Notes under the pieces: generated by a model
The model's input: only the letters and a program-made list of their open reading frames with translations
Databases searched by the model: none
What the model was told of the DNA's origin: nothing
In this document: in pieces, positions 11,120 to 38,513 of the stretch
Position numbering within the stretch: position 1 is the first letter of the stretch
Layout of the letters: every line of letters begins with the position of its first letter
Assembly: GCA_020284085.1 (NCBI GenBank)
Contig: JACEVL010006449.1
Location: 347,501 to 411,500 of the forward strand
Reading direction: 5' to 3'
DNA: 64,000 bases
From: Aporrectodea caliginosa
Taxonomy: Eukaryota; Annelida; Clitellata; Crassiclitellata; Lumbricidae
Made by a program: the position numbers and the translations under genes

Positions 11120-11212
11120 GCAGATGAGCTATTGGTCATGTGGAAAGTGGAACGGCTTTTCCACTCGACTGATTCCTTCTTCCATGTCTTTACCACCTGC
11201 TGCTCCGTTCAG
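11120..11212. repeat. 86-bp interspersed repeat, copy 2 (93 bp)
   Basis: Second copy of the 6537-6622 sequence with gtggaac inserted. It joins directly to the SINE head at 11219. Confidence 0.8.
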
Positions 11213-11218
11213 TTCATC

Positions 11219-11440
11219 GGGTGGCGATAGTCTAATGGTTAGCATGCTGGACTGGCAACCGAGAGGTTGTGGGTTTAAATCCCCGCCAAGGGCAGAAATC
11301 TGGTTGGAGATTTCTGCCCCACATGCGCCGTTAGCCAACTCATATAATGCGTGCACTGACCGTACAAGGTCCGTGGGAAGATGAGACGGCGAGGGAGAAG
11401 ACTGGCCATCCGCCCTTATATGCTGAGGCTAAGAAAATGA
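11219..11440 (+). mobile_element. tRNA-derived SINE, family 5
   Basis: The head resembles a tRNA gene with pol III boxes: box A-like tagtctaatggttagc (11228-11243) and box B-like gggtttaaatcccc (11271-11284). It continues as agggcagaaatctggttgg. The copy at 18331 shares the head and the agggcagaaat continuation. The 3' limit is approximate. Confidence 0.7.
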
Positions 11441-11554
11441 AGTCGCTAACACTTCATATCCATGTCTGCCTCTCAGGCTTTAGCTCAAAGTATTGCTTTT
11501 CTCCTTCTTCATTTCAAATCGGCAAATGAAGACTATGCCAGGTGCTGTTGCTAC

Positions 11555-11557
<3 letters not shown>

Positions 11558-11608
<51 letters not shown>

Positions 11609-11613
11609 CGATG

Positions 11614-11681
<68 letters not shown>

Positions 11682-11692
11682 AATGATAGTAA
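11558..11692. repeat. (GAT)n microsatellite
   Basis: About 45 GAT units with two interruptions (gac, gag). Poly-Asp, poly-Ser and poly-His frames are artefacts. Confidence 0.95.
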
Positions 11693-11898
11693 AATTTGCT
11701 GCAGCATCTATAGGTTAGTCTCGAGTCATTTTGCATTAGTACTCTAATCCATTAATATTATGTCAAGATCCTAGTCGACCGATAATTAGTTATAGGTAGA
11801 CACCAGGATATTTAGGCATATTAGTCCGACCCTTGTTGTTCCTTTTGTCCGTTGTTTTCCTTCGCTGATTTAGTCCGTTTTTCAGCACGTTGATTTAT

Positions 11899-12348
11899 GC
11901 ATTCATTTGTCCTTTCTTTGACCGTTGATACATCTCTTGATTCGTCCTTTCCTTCGTCCGTTCATTTGTCCTTTCTTTTGTTCTTTCATTCGTTCGTTCT
12001 TTCTTCCGTGCATTTGTCCGCTCATTCGTCCGTTTTTTCGTCCGTACATTCGTACTTTAGTTTGTTCATCCATTCGTCCTTTCTTTCGTCCGTTAATTCA
12101 TCCTTTAGTTGGTCCTTTCTTTCGTCCGTTCATTCGTCCTTTAGTTGGTCCTTTCTTTCGTCCGTTCATTCGTCCTTTAGTCTGTCCTTTTTTCGTCCGT
12201 TCATTCGTCCTTTAGTCTGATTTTCGGCCGTTCATTCGTCCTTCAGTTTTTTGTCCATTCATTCGTCCTTTAGCTTGTCCTTTCTTTTTTCCGTTCATTC
12301 GTCCGTTCATTCGTCCGTTCATCATTCGTTCATTCGTCCGTTCCATTG
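11899..12348. repeat. TTCN-type low-complexity minisatellite
   Basis: About 450 bp of 4-bp-periodic sequence (cgtc, cttt, attc). Higher-order units near 36 bp are clearest at about 12108-12190. Confidence 0.85.
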
Positions 12349-12698
12349 TGAGTTCTTGTTCATCTCTCGTCTCGAGACTCAAGTTCATTGTCGTCAGCTT
12401 TCAATGGCGTGCGTGTCATTCATGAATGCTTTCATTTCCAGGCGCTTCCCATCAGAGGATGTTATTTGAGGACGCCATCTCTCCTGCTCTACGCCAACAA
12501 TGGCAGCTCTGTCGCCCTACCAACGAGTACATATAGCATCTCTTGTGCCCCCGTCTCTCCCTCTCTCTCTCTCGCCTGACGCTGCAGCCGTGGGCTCTCT
12601 GCTTCTCGTAGGAAGCGAGAAGGGAAGCGTCGATACTCTTAACGATCGTGTCCGGTCCTCTGGACGTCAGTAGTCGTAGCTGAGCCTGGCAAACACCC
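12349..12698. other. unassigned sequence
   Basis: About 350 bp between two simple repeats. It is GC-richer, and short frames are open, but I recognise no domain or splice pattern. Confidence 0.4.
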
Positions 12699-13140
12699 TT
12701 CTGCTCCTCCTCTTCCTCTTCCTCCTCTTCCTCTTCTTCCTCCTCTTCCTCCTCTTCCTTGTTCTCTTCCTCTTCCTTCCTTTCTCTTTGTCTTCCTTCG
12801 CCTTTCCTATATCGAAACTCCTCATCGTTTTCTTTTTCTTCCTCCTTTAGCTCTTCCTCCTCCTCGTTATTCTACGTTTCCTCCTGCCATGGTTGAATTT
12901 TTTCCTCGTAGTTGTCTTCCTTCGATTCTTCTCGTTTTGTTCTTGTTCTCTCCTTCATCTCCTTTTCCTCCCTGTCTTCCTGTAACTCTTCCTCATACTT
13001 ACCTGTATTCCTCCCTTCTCTTCCTCGATTCTTCTTCCTATCGCTTTGTTTCTCCACTCCTCCTCTTGCATCTCTCCCCGATCATCCGATTCCTCCATCT
13101 CTTCCTCCTTCTCCTCTCCTCCTCCCCTCCTCCTTGTTCA
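12699..13140. repeat. polypyrimidine tract (CCT/CTT)
   Basis: Long imperfect CTT/CCT strand-asymmetric run. The purine strand is on minus. Such tracts can form triplex DNA. Confidence 0.85.
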
Positions 13141-13144
13141 GATG

Positions 13145-13380
13145 CATGGTCCAGTGAGCCACATTGGCTATAGAGCGTAGGAGACGTGTGGATCGCGGTT
13201 CGCCTCCCGATGCTGGTTTATTCCAGAGATTTAAATCTCGGTCTAGCACTGTCCTTGCACAGGGACCTTAAATGGCGTGGTGTCTATTCAAACGGGCAGC
13301 GGTGGTGAAGGATCTCACCCGATCAATTCATTGAAAAATGAGCAAGGTCGAGGCGATATACGGTCGCTATAGAAAAAAAA
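13145..13380 (+). mobile_element. tRNA-derived SINE, family 4 (fullest copy)
   Basis: The head has a box B-like cgcggttcgcctcccg (about 13195-13210). The body carries ccttgcacagggaccttaaa and gatcaattcattgaaaaatg, and it ends near an A-run (13371-13380). Other fragments lie at 4945 (same strand), 14265 and 33975 (opposite strand). Confidence 0.7.
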
Positions 13381-13509
13381 CAGGGATGGGCAAATTACTC
13401 GGAAAAAGTAATTGAATTATAAATTACTTTGGGACATGAAACATAATTTCAACTGACAAAATACATTGAAATTGGAAAACAGTAGCCTAATTGAATTACA
13501 CATGAATCT

Positions 13510-13986
13510 TAGGGCTGCGGATTTTAACGATTAATTAATCGATTAATCGTTAAAAATTTTATTCGATTAATTATGGCTTGTTCGATTAATTTTCGATTAA
13601 TTTTCTTACTTATTTTATAACGTCAACCGACCTTTTTTCCGGAATAAACAATATGGCGAACAGTAATAATGTGAAACTCTTGAGTGGAAAATTAAGCGAT
13701 CTTTTTGCATTTAAGGCAAATGCTGATGGAAAAGTCGAAGATTGCGAAATTATTGAAGATTTTTGTTGATAGAAGGTAGTTACTACTGACTACATTTCTC
13801 AGTTTGACAATTTTAACTTTAGCATGTCGAATGATTGAAGGATTTTTGCAGTTTATAGGGCCTACAGTCTAAACAGTTTTTCACGCTATGTGTAACATGG
13901 ACCAAATTAATCGAATTTAATCGATTAATCTCGATTAAATTTCGGAGATTAATCGACTAAAATTATTTTAATCAGTACCAGCCCTA
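13510..13986 (+). mobile_element. hAT-type MITE, copy 1 (477 bp)
   Basis: Starts tagggctgcggattttaacg and ends tcagtaccagcccta. The termini are inverted for TAGGGCTG and then become AT-rich with ATTAATCGATTAAT-type motifs. A second full copy lies inverted at 36158-36637 with a perfect 8-bp target duplication, which assigns the family to hAT. No matching duplication is visible around this copy. Confidence 0.85.
13653..13769 (+). pseudogene. remnant of hAT transposase N-terminus (BED-finger-like), inside MITE
   Basis: A 38-codon frame begins ATGGCGAACAG and ends TGA. It contains SDLFAFKANADG and then EDCEIIEDFC, spaced like the start of a BED zinc finger (aromatic-Phe-x-Phe ... Gly ... Cys-x2-Cys) of ZBED/hAT transposases, although only one Cys is left. 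This suggests the MITE is an internally deleted hAT element keeping the first transposase codons. Copy 2 carries the same stretch disrupted by an insertion (around 36468-36482, near ttaggcctaa). The similarity is recalled, not searched. Confidence 0.5.
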
Positions 13987-15234
13987 CAAATGATAAATTA
14001 CAAATTGCATAATTTCAAATAATTTCAATTGCGTACTTTCAATTACTGCCAATCCCTGAAAAAACGCGAACATTTACATTTAGGCTACATGTGGGTTGGA
14101 AATGCCATACATTTACATTTACATGTGGATCGGAAATGTCAGCTGTGTTTGATTCTGGCTGCATGAAGGGTAAGGGGAATTGCCACAACGACCAATTTTG
14201 ACATAACGCGCCATCTTGCGAGTGTATGAAATATGGTACATTGTGTCGCTCAGTTCCTGGCTGGCACAAATGTAAAGGTACACGTTTCTCTATAGCGACC
14301 TTTTGGCCTAGACCCTGTTCGGTGTTCAATCATTTACCATCGCTGTCCGTGTGACTGGATGCCACCGTGCCGCGCTATTAACGGTCCCAGTGTACGGATC
14401 GTGCTAGCCCGAGATGTCAATCTCTGATAGAGGTCACCGTTATAGGCTATGCGAATCGGTGTTCTCTCGCGCAAAAGTTCGAGGGACGTACGTTGTAAGA
14501 ACGGTGCACAATATTACCACCAATGTTTCTAGGAAACCCAAATAGTTCTTCGACAATGTGAATTACCCTTAATATACTCGTGGTGACGTGTGTGTTAAAG
14601 TAGGAAAACTCTGTATCGCATCAAATCAGCAGCGATGGATTCATTAGAAAACAGTCATAATCTTTGAAATCGTAGAGCGCTATGCTAAGCTAAGCGTAGG
14701 ACGCCAGCTTGTTCATGGGCGCTGCGTCGCGTTCATAGATGAAAAGTGAAAACAAATCCGGTTCACAGAGGATCAGAGAGATAGAGACATTGCACTTGCT
14801 AAGGATAATAACGACAGTAAAAGCTGTTGCTGTTCATGGCTAACGGAAGTGGAATTGTACGTCCAATTTCACTGAAGTACCGCAAATTCACGGTGATATT
14901 CCTCGTCCTTTAAAATCCTAGCTATCTTGGAAAGTATAAAATGAAAACGATTATTGATTGATGTTTATGTTAAAGCGAATTAAAAAAACTAGTGATTTTC
15001 AAACTTCTTGTACCACAAAATAACAAACTGTCGACAAAAACAAGTAGCATTAGAACATATTACACAGCAACATCTTGGAATTTAATCAACAACTTTAAAC
15101 TTCACTGGATCATCGTAATTATCATTCATATCTTTTCTCTTCCCATTGTTTTAATGCTGAAACCAAAGAAACCTTCATGGCAATACACAGATCTCAACAA
15201 TTTAACATAGCCCAGCCAAACCAATTATTAAAGT
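13987..15234. other. non-coding, repeat remnants only
   Basis: No gene recognised. It includes a reversed family-4 SINE scrap (about 14265-14345) and a 'gcgccactcgaaag'-family scrap (about 14668-14760). The 96-residue minus frame at 14039-14329 overlaps the SINE scrap and has no domain. Confidence 0.5.
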
Positions 15235-15446
15235 TCATATTATCATTGTTATCACAACTGCTATTATTATTATTTATCGCTATTCTTGTTAATAATAATA
15301 ATATCATTAATATAGAATGATATCACTGCTATTACTGTCAGAAGTGCCATCAATATTATATTATATTATCATCATTTTGATCATTTTTTTTTATCGTTAT
15401 CGTCATCGTTATCATCATTGTCATTATCATTATTATTATTACTGGC
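15235..15446. repeat. degenerate (ATT)/(ATC) low-complexity tract
   Basis: Imperfect tri-nucleotide runs (tattat, cattat, atcgtt) over about 210 bp. Confidence 0.8.
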
Positions 15447-15784
15447 AGTGTTATTGTTTTAGAGCAAAAGTTGGGCTATATACACACATGGCAACGTACA
15501 TAACTGGCCGAATTATCACGACTACTTTACGTCAATATCTACATATGCTTATGCCATTGTGGAATGAGATCATTAATCGAGATTTGCTGATGCCTCTGTT
15601 GCCAATCACTTCTCAACAAATCACATTGTCTTGCGTTTTCGGAGAACTGTACTTTAGCAGAGCACATAGACAGATGCTTCCCCACGAACTCTGTCCAATC
15701 AAGTCGTCATTTATATGACAACAGCCTCAACTATATCATTATTAAAACGCATCTATTAAGTGCCAACATCTAATGATCAATCAA

Positions 15785-15905
15785 TCATGCTTAACAATTG
15801 TATAACGGACTTGCTCCAGGTCCCTACTCCCTACACAGTAACAGTGGAGGCTCGAACCTGACTCTCCAAGTTCCAAGGCAAGCGCTCTAACCAAATGGTC
15901 ACCAC
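15785..15905 (-). mobile_element. tRNA-derived SINE fragment, family 2
   Basis: The reverse strand has a tRNA-like head (tggttagagcgcttgccttg near 15875-15900, box B near gttcgagcc at about 15850) and a body 'gtagggacctggagcaagtcc'. Related copies are at 28022, 36662, 39083, 42563, 45190 and 58255. Confidence 0.65.
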
Positions 15906-16942
15906 TTACATCCCCAACTGAACTGGATTTTTGAAAAATTAAACAGCTTCTTCTTGACAATGGATTTTCCACATTCAGCAGCTTTTTTAATTAAAACATA
16001 GCCGGCTACCTTGTAATACCTTCACACATGCCTGGAGAGCAAGCCAAAATTTCCTCAAAATAGAGCAGCTGGCAAGCAATACCCAGTTCATAATATACTC
16101 TGAGTTTCGAAGGATAGAACTTAAACTGAAACCAGGATCAAGTTCAGTGTTCAAAAGGTAGAACAACAGAACTGGTTTCTGAACATTCAGATGACGTCTT
16201 TAAAACCAAAGTATCATCTTTTCTGTGATCCTTTGTTGTGTGTTGCATATGCTCAGATAGCTTTCGGTTTGGCTACTGCACTTTGGATCGTCAACTCGAG
16301 TTTCGTTCAACGGAAAAAAGAAACTGCTGGCCCAGGAACACTCCTCCGTTGCATTTCTGAGAATACAGTTCTGGTTTGGTAGTTTCTCTTTTGTTCAGAA
16401 CTCCAACACTTTCGTGTAAACTGAAACAAAAGGAAACATCAATAATAAATAAATATATATATATATATATATGCATACATAATGTATGTATGTATGTATA
16501 TTCATGCATCCATTATACATACATGCAAATCAAGTATATAAGCTTATACTCACATACAAAACAAATATCGACGCCAATCATCGTCGATATGACGGCGTCG
16601 TTAAATAAACGTATTTTAAGTAACAAAACAAATATCATATGGCCACAAATCGTGACATATGTAGCTTAATAGTAATAACAATAACAATCATAATAACAAT
16701 AATAGTAATAATAGGAGCTGTACATCATGGTTATGGCATTGTAAAAGTCAAAAGATTAGAATTTAGGATACACATCATATCAGAAGAGTTTTCTAGTGAT
16801 TCATATTACATGAAGGATCTTAATTAGTAGCCTACACCTGCATTGCATTCAGTTATATTAATCTGCACTTTAAAAATCTTCACATAACAGTTATAAATAC
16901 TTTTTGCTGTTCCACAAATTCCAGAATCAAACTCAACCAAAT
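15906..16942. other. non-coding, AT-rich
   Basis: No gene recognised. An (AT)n/(GTAT)n run lies at 16441-16502. The region sits just beyond the inferred 3' end of the I-kappa-B-like gene. Confidence 0.5.
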
Positions 16943-16948
16943 TTTATT
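16943..16948 (-). terminator. candidate polyadenylation signal AATAAA
   Basis: The plus strand tttatt reads AATAAA on the minus strand, about 100 bp downstream of the TGA at 17047-17049. It is the nearest canonical hexamer found after the last ankyrin exon. Confidence 0.5.
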
Positions 16949-17046
16949 TGCTTACCAAAAGAAGCAGAAATTTTCAGCGTCACACAAAAGCAAATTTCTA
17001 ATTGTACTTCAGAGAAATTAACATCAATTTCATTGTTACCTTTCGT

Positions 17047-33192
<16,146 letters not shown>

Positions 33193-33980
33193 ATTCTCAA
33201 AACTTCTCACTACCCTACATAAAAGTTTCCTCCGCTATCCTAGTACCAACCGTAGCACGTCTCTTTACTTGACATCGTGAACAAAACCCTCTGAACTGTA
33301 TCTAGACCCCGTAGTCTATACCTCCAAAACGTTACTGGCTATCATGCATACACGAAAACCCGTATCACAGTCCACAACAACTCTTCTGCTTTGGTCTAGA
33401 AAATTCGCGACCTTGCTATATAACCACTCACATACATAAACATATATGTAAATATATATATTATATATATATATTCTACAGATATATACATACATAATCC
33501 ACCGCCAACTGGCAGACCGACCGAGCAGGCGCCCGGCTCTAAAAATACATGATAAAATCACCCCGCCGAACGAGGCGCCGTACGCTAGCGATACAGGTCC
33601 GTGGGTAGGTCGGGCAGTCCGTTCCGTGGCCAAGCGGTCTGCCTGTGGATGTCGTCGGCGGGGGCCTTGACATATCGATCCGTCAGAAATCTCGGTCTCC
33701 GTCGGGCAGAGCGTAGTGCTGCCGCCACAGCTGCCCATCCATCGCGTTATGTTATCGGAGACACGACACGCATTCGGCTCCTCCGGTAGTTGTTGAAGGA
33801 CACCGGTGATAGTTGAAGGACACCCGTATCCCTGTTCCCCTTCCTCCACTACTTTGCTATCTGGGCCACGGTGCGATGGGCGGAGACTCAGAAGCACTTG
33901 TAAACCACACCCGACCGGGTAAGAAGCCGTGTCTTGCAGAGCATATGAAAACGCTTAAGTAGGCTAAACGACAAGTTTTT
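33193..33980. promoter_or_regulatory. upstream region of the I-kappa-B-like gene
   Basis: About 790 bp upstream of the ATG. On the minus strand a TATA-like ttatatag lies near 33416-33423. An AT tract follows at about 33447-33490, and the part beyond 33490 is GC-rich. I found no clear GGGRNNYYCC kappa-B site. Frames on both strands here are not convincing genes. Confidence 0.35.
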
Positions 33981-34055
33981 CTATAGCAACCGTATGGACG
34001 CAAATCTGCTCGTATGGCAATGATTCCAATAAATTGATCGGGTGAGATCCTTTAC
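33975..34055 (-). mobile_element. SINE fragment, family 4 (reverse)
   Basis: tttttctatagcaaccgtat and tgattccaataaattgatcg are the inverse of the family-4 body end. Confidence 0.6.
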
Positions 34056-35470
34056 AGTGGATGTGTAAGTTGTAGTAGCCTTAATGGAAACACTCAAAAT
34101 CATCACTGTTATTACACCATTCAGGTCCATTCTCAAACCCTAAATCCTAACTCACTTGCATGACACTTTTAGCCAATGTAAATGTAAGTGATGTAACTAC
34201 AAGTTTCTGAAACTACTCGGCACCACAGAGAATCCGCATCCCATAGCCTAGATCAGCTTTTCCCAGTCGCTATAAGAAATCAAGTCCACAGGATTCAAAG
34301 CCAGCTTTCTAGGATAGGCTACTTTCCGCGACAAGTCGTCATTCGAAGTCAAGCCGTATTTAAAATTATTAATTGTAAGCCGAGGGCTAATAGTAAACTC
34401 CAACTTTTTAGAGCGTCACTTCAAGCTAAGCGCAGCGCATCAGCTTATTCACGAGTTTAATCTTGCAACTCTTTGCGTGATTTACAACGTTCCTCATGAC
34501 AAACTCTTAAAAAAGATAAAACTATATCGAGCTGAATGTTCTGTTGACGAAACGTAAAACTGAATAATGTGCCCGTACACCGTACACTCACAACCAGAGT
34601 GTGAGCCACAACTGCAACAGCCGTGTCCGAATTGTAGAGCATGCATTGTCAACGAGGAACTGAATTCATACTACAACAGGTGCAGTTCTTCTGTTACAAT
34701 GGGCGGGCCCAACATGACGTCATCAGTGACAGGGAATACCCAACTGCGTCGTTCGTTAATGAGACTCGTAGCGTCACTCTTAGTCAAAGTACAGCAACCG
34801 TTGTATGGAAAGCCAGATGTTCAATCGGCTTTATTAAATTCGTAAATCAGCCCATCCTAACCTATCGAGAAGGTGATTTAAGCCTTTTTCGACCACAAGG
34901 TCTGTGTATATACTTGAGCCTCGAGAAACGTGTTTCAGCACGATGCCTGGCTATTAGTAGTTATTTCCAGTGTTGAACGACATTTTTTATAGTTCGTAAT
35001 CGTAATCTCCAAACTTCTAAAGCGCCACTCGAAAGCCAAACGCAGGGCACCAGCTTCTTCACGAGCGCCGATAGCATGTGGTTCCCGAGGACGTTGCCAC
35101 CCTCCTGCCTACAGGCTTGTAACTGGCACTATGAACAGTGAAGGATATAACGTCACTGTACATTTTACGATAGCATATACATGTTTGTATATGCTGATGA
35201 AAACATGACAGATTTTCCTAGAGAAGTAATAGGCCTATGCTATAGGCCTGTAGCGTATTTCTTTCGCTTGGTTGTCTGGGAGAACGTGTAGGCCTACAAC
35301 TGCAGTGGCCTATTTCTTTTTATCCCGTATCCAGGACTCAGGGACTCTTCCACTGCTGGTTCAAGGACTTAGCTGTAGGAAACCTCTCTGCTTTCCAATT
35401 TCATTTACTTGCTGACATTCGTCTGCCATTGCCACAAAACCTACTTTTTACATTGTCAGAATCAAAGGCC
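34056..35470. other. non-coding, two repeat-tail fragments
   Basis: Contains 'gcgccactcgaaag'-family pieces at 34395-34460 and 34988-35075 (the latter with gtaatcgtaatctcc in front). No gene recognised; the frames at 34567-34976 lack domains. Confidence 0.5.
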
Positions 35471-35650
35471 TACATATATACATACATACACACATAGATA
35501 CACACATACACACATAGATACACACATACATACATGCATAATACGTACATATTTGCACGCATACATACATACAAACATACATACATACATACATACATAC
35601 ATACATACATACATACATACATACATACATACATACACACACATACACAA
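35471..35650. repeat. (CATA)n microsatellite
   Basis: 180 bp of CATA units, purest at 35565-35635. Confidence 0.95.
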
Positions 35651-36149
35651 TTAAATATTTTAATTTTCATTCTAGTTTGTAACTGTGAGCTTGGGTGCGG
35701 TGTGTCATCCTTGAGTTTGAATTTATAATAAAACGAGTATGTTAACAGCCTACATACGCCTCCACCTGGGGCATGCTACCCTCGGTCCCCCTTCCCTGCT
35801 CATCTGCAGCTGGGCTGCAGCTGCAGCTTATAAATTATTATTAGCAAGCATGTGACGCAGCTTTATCGTTTTTTTTTCTTTTCCTCTGACGCTTTTCCAG
35901 GTCAAATATCAATACCGTTTTGTGACGTGACACGAACGTTGATCATTGTATATATTTTCAAAGGAAGACATACACAGCAATAGACTCGCTGTTACAAAAA
36001 TAAATCCTTTGGTCACAGGCTATTATTATTTTCTTCCCCAGAAACATGTAGCTTCTATATAAATAAACTATAGCCATGACAGTTGATTATTAAAGGCCTT
36101 GGATTTATAGAAGCACTAAATTTATTCTTGTAATTAATTGGAATGATAT

Positions 36150-36645
36150 AATTATTCTAGGGCTGGTACTGATTAAAATAATTTTAATCGATTAATCTCC
36201 GAAATTTAATCGAGATTAATCGATTGAATTCGATTAATTTGGTCCATATTACATAAAGCGTGAAAAACTGTTTAGATGTATAAGCTGCAAAAATCCTTCA
36301 ATCATTCGACATGCTAAAGTTCAAATAGTCAAACTGAGAAATGTAGTCAGTAGTAACTATACCTTCTGTCAACAAAAATCTTCAATAATTTCGCCATCTT
36401 CGACTTTTCCATCAGCATTTGCCTTAAATGCAAAATGATCGCTTAATTTTCCACTCAAGAGTTTCACATTAGGCCTAACAATTACTGTTCGCCATATTGT
36501 TTATTCCGGAAATAGGTCGGTTTACGTCATAAAATAAGTAAGAAAATTAATCGAAAATTAATCGAACAAGCCAAAATTAATCGATTACAATTTTTAACGA
36601 TTAATTGATTAATTAATCGTTAAAATCCGCAGCCCTAAATTATTC
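36150..36645 (-). mobile_element. hAT-type MITE, copy 2, with 8-bp target duplication
   Basis: The element is 36158-36637 (480 bp), tagggctggtactgattaaa ... aaaatccgcagcccta. It is flanked by the perfect direct repeat aattattc (36150-36157 and 36638-36645). It is inverted relative to copy 1 (13510-13986) and shares its whole length, including the transposase-start remnant, here disrupted by inserted bases near 36468-36482. The 8-bp duplication assigns it to hAT. Confidence 0.92.
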
Positions 36646-36661
36646 CATAATTAATGATTAA

Positions 36662-36815
36662 GCATCAGCTGCTGGCGCTGAGCAATTGTGAATGAAAGAC
36701 TTGCCCAAATCCCTACACAGTATTGTAACAGTCGCAGTGAAGACTCTAACCCGTATACTCCGCGTTACAAAGTGAGCGCTCTAAACCTCTAACCAGTTGG
36801 CCACCGAGTCCCACG
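36662..36815 (-). mobile_element. tRNA-derived SINE, family 2
   Basis: On minus the head is ggtggccaactggttagagg with the gcgctcactttgtaacgcgg region. The body gtagggatttgggcaagtct runs into caattgctcagcgcc. Good overall match to 39083-39317. Confidence 0.72.
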
Positions 36816-36860
36816 TGTTGTACAGAGACACCAAGTGATATACCAAGAAAGAACTAGGGA

Positions 36861-37127
36861 GATGAGGAAGAGGAGGAGGAGGAAGAGGGGGAGGAGGAGG
36901 TGGAGGAGGACGAGGAGGAGGTGGAGAAGAAGGAGGAGAAGGAGAAGGAGGACGAGGAGAAGGAGGCGAAGGAGGAGGAGGTGGAGAAGAAGGAGGAGAA
37001 GGAGAAGGAGGAGAAGGAGGAGAAGGAGGACGAGAAGAAGGAGGACGAGGAGGAGGAGGACGAGGAGGAAGAGAAGGAGGAGGAGAAGGAGGAGGAGGAG
37101 GAGGAGGAGGAAGAGAAGGAGGAGGAG
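36861..37127. repeat. (GGA)n polypurine tract
   Basis: About 265 bp of GGA/GAA on plus with essentially no pyrimidine interruptions beyond a few GAC, GGC and GGT. Poly-Arg and poly-Glu frames are artefacts. Prone to G-quadruplex or triplex structure. Confidence 0.95.
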
Positions 37128-37214
37128 TTATATTAATTTTTGTTGTTTAGTCCAAACTGACATGAACGCAGTATGATTACAAGTCACAGTATGAACGGAT
37201 GATCACTAGTTATT

Positions 37215-37400
37215 ATTGGAGTCTAATTTAACTGTATGGCAGCCATGCAAGGCGCCTATCTGTCCTACTACTCATTTTACCAACGCCACCTGGCGAATGA
37301 AAGGCTGAGTCGACCTTTGGGAGGGTAGCGGGAATCGATCCCGTGTCCATGCTGATCTTCTGCTCTTCGTGCCAGAGTGATAGGCCTACCATTACCCTAA
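37215..37400 (-). mobile_element. tRNA-derived SINE, family 3
   Basis: Shares with 22195-22385 the order ttaactgtatggcagcc, aaggcgcctatctgtcctac, aaggctgagtcgacc, gcgggaatcgatcccgtgtc and ctgatcttc. Confidence 0.72.
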
Positions 37401-37572
37401 ACCCCCTTCCCGATGCTAATGCCGATTTCTGTTAGAATGAGATAGATTGAAAGGTGCCCTGCATTATTGTGGTTTAAGGACCTGATACAAAGCATACACG
37501 TTTCTTAGCCACTGCATAGAAGGCTTGAGAAGCTTACGAATACGTGTCCACTTATTAACACTATTAACACTA

Positions 37573-37912
37573 TTGTAATTGTAATTGTAGCCGAACATTT
37601 ATATAGCGCCGCTCAGAAATCAGCAGCGCTCTCGACCTGCGTTAGTGCCTGCGTCAGCGAACAGAAAAGTCTTAAGGCGTCTCCGGAACTGGGCAGGTGA
37701 GAGGGCTAGTAACTCAAGGCGAAGAGACTGGGAAAGAGAGTTCCAAGCTGATGGGCCAACACAGGCAGAGCACCTAGAGTGGGCCGTAGCAGAGCGCATG
37801 CGAGGGACAACCATAAGGCCACGGGTCGAAGATCGCAAAGAGGCCCTCGCAGGTAAGGTGCAAAAAGACATCAGGTAGGTTGGGGCCAACCCAACAAGGC
37901 AGTTGGGGTGAC
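37573..37912 (-). pseudogene. 5'-truncated CR1/L2 fragment
   Basis: The minus frame reads GLAPTYLMSFC, then SACVGPSAWNSL and RRRLKTFLF, the C-terminal end of ORF2. It ends with an AGCGGCGCTATATAA tail and (ATTACA)n. It is also open for 102 codons but has no independent start or domain. Confidence 0.8.
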
Positions 37913-38280
37913 CCCATGGCATTAACACTAGGCTTTAAGCTGCGGCGATTCAATGTTTCCCATGGTCGTTATGTAAATGGTCTAACGGAAAGTCCTTTAA
38001 ACGACTTCGTCAATGATTACTTATTTTAGGCTTATGCCGATGTTTGCCTAAAAAAGGCACGCCTATTTGTTCCCATCCTTTGCATGTCAATAATTCAGAA
38101 TGGCGGCAATGAAGACATGAAACGATTGGATAAGTGATCGAGTAACTGAGTAACAGCTAAGAATAGGCCAAGCATTACGTGCTCTGGGCGAGTCTAGCAT
38201 TGCAGCGCATTGGCCCAGAGAGCAGGTCGTATTGTACGCGACAGCGATTCCAAGAACTTGCCTTGAAGCGCTTCAACAAG
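37913..38280. other. unassigned sequence
   Basis: About 370 bp with no recognised repeat or gene. Confidence 0.4.
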
Positions 38281-38366
38281 AGGAAAGTACAGAAGGAAAG
38301 GCGGAAGTAGACGAAGGAGGAGAAGGAGGAGAAGAAGGAGAAAGAGACGAGGAAGAAGAAGAAGAG

Positions 38367-38480
38367 GAAGACAAAATAGACGGAGACTAGGAAGAAGAAG
38401 AGCTTTACCTTAACGGTCGTATTTGATCGTTTCTTAGAAGATCGCTAGACCGTATAGGACGTTGGTGTTCCATCTTAGGC

Positions 38481-38513
<33 letters not shown>

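Noticed and set aside
11219..11290. Real tRNA gene
   Set aside because: Pol III boxes are visible, but there is no paired acceptor stem. The same head and continuation recur at 18331, so it is a SINE head.
13140..13230. Real tRNA gene at the head of the family-4 element
   Set aside because: Box B is present, but the acceptor stem does not pair and a SINE body follows.
13502..13994. 8-bp target duplication around hAT MITE copy 1
   Set aside because: The flanks atgaatct and caaatgat do not match. Only copy 2 has a clear duplication.
33208..33210. GTG as start codon of the 2.5-kb exon
   Set aside because: A non-ATG start is unlikely in a eukaryotic nuclear gene. ATG at 33192 is six codons downstream with A at -3.
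33316..33897. 193-residue minus-strand frame upstream of the I-kappa-B-like ATG
   Set aside because: It runs through an AT repeat, has no recognisable domain, and the sequence looks like promoter/5' region. A short upstream exon there cannot be excluded.
36835..37176. Poly-Arg or Glu/Lys-rich protein
   Set aside because: Translation of the GGA tract; no splice-supported extension.
37620..37928. 102-residue independent gene on the minus strand
   Set aside because: It is the C-terminal end of a truncated L2/CR1 LINE with its 3' tail attached.
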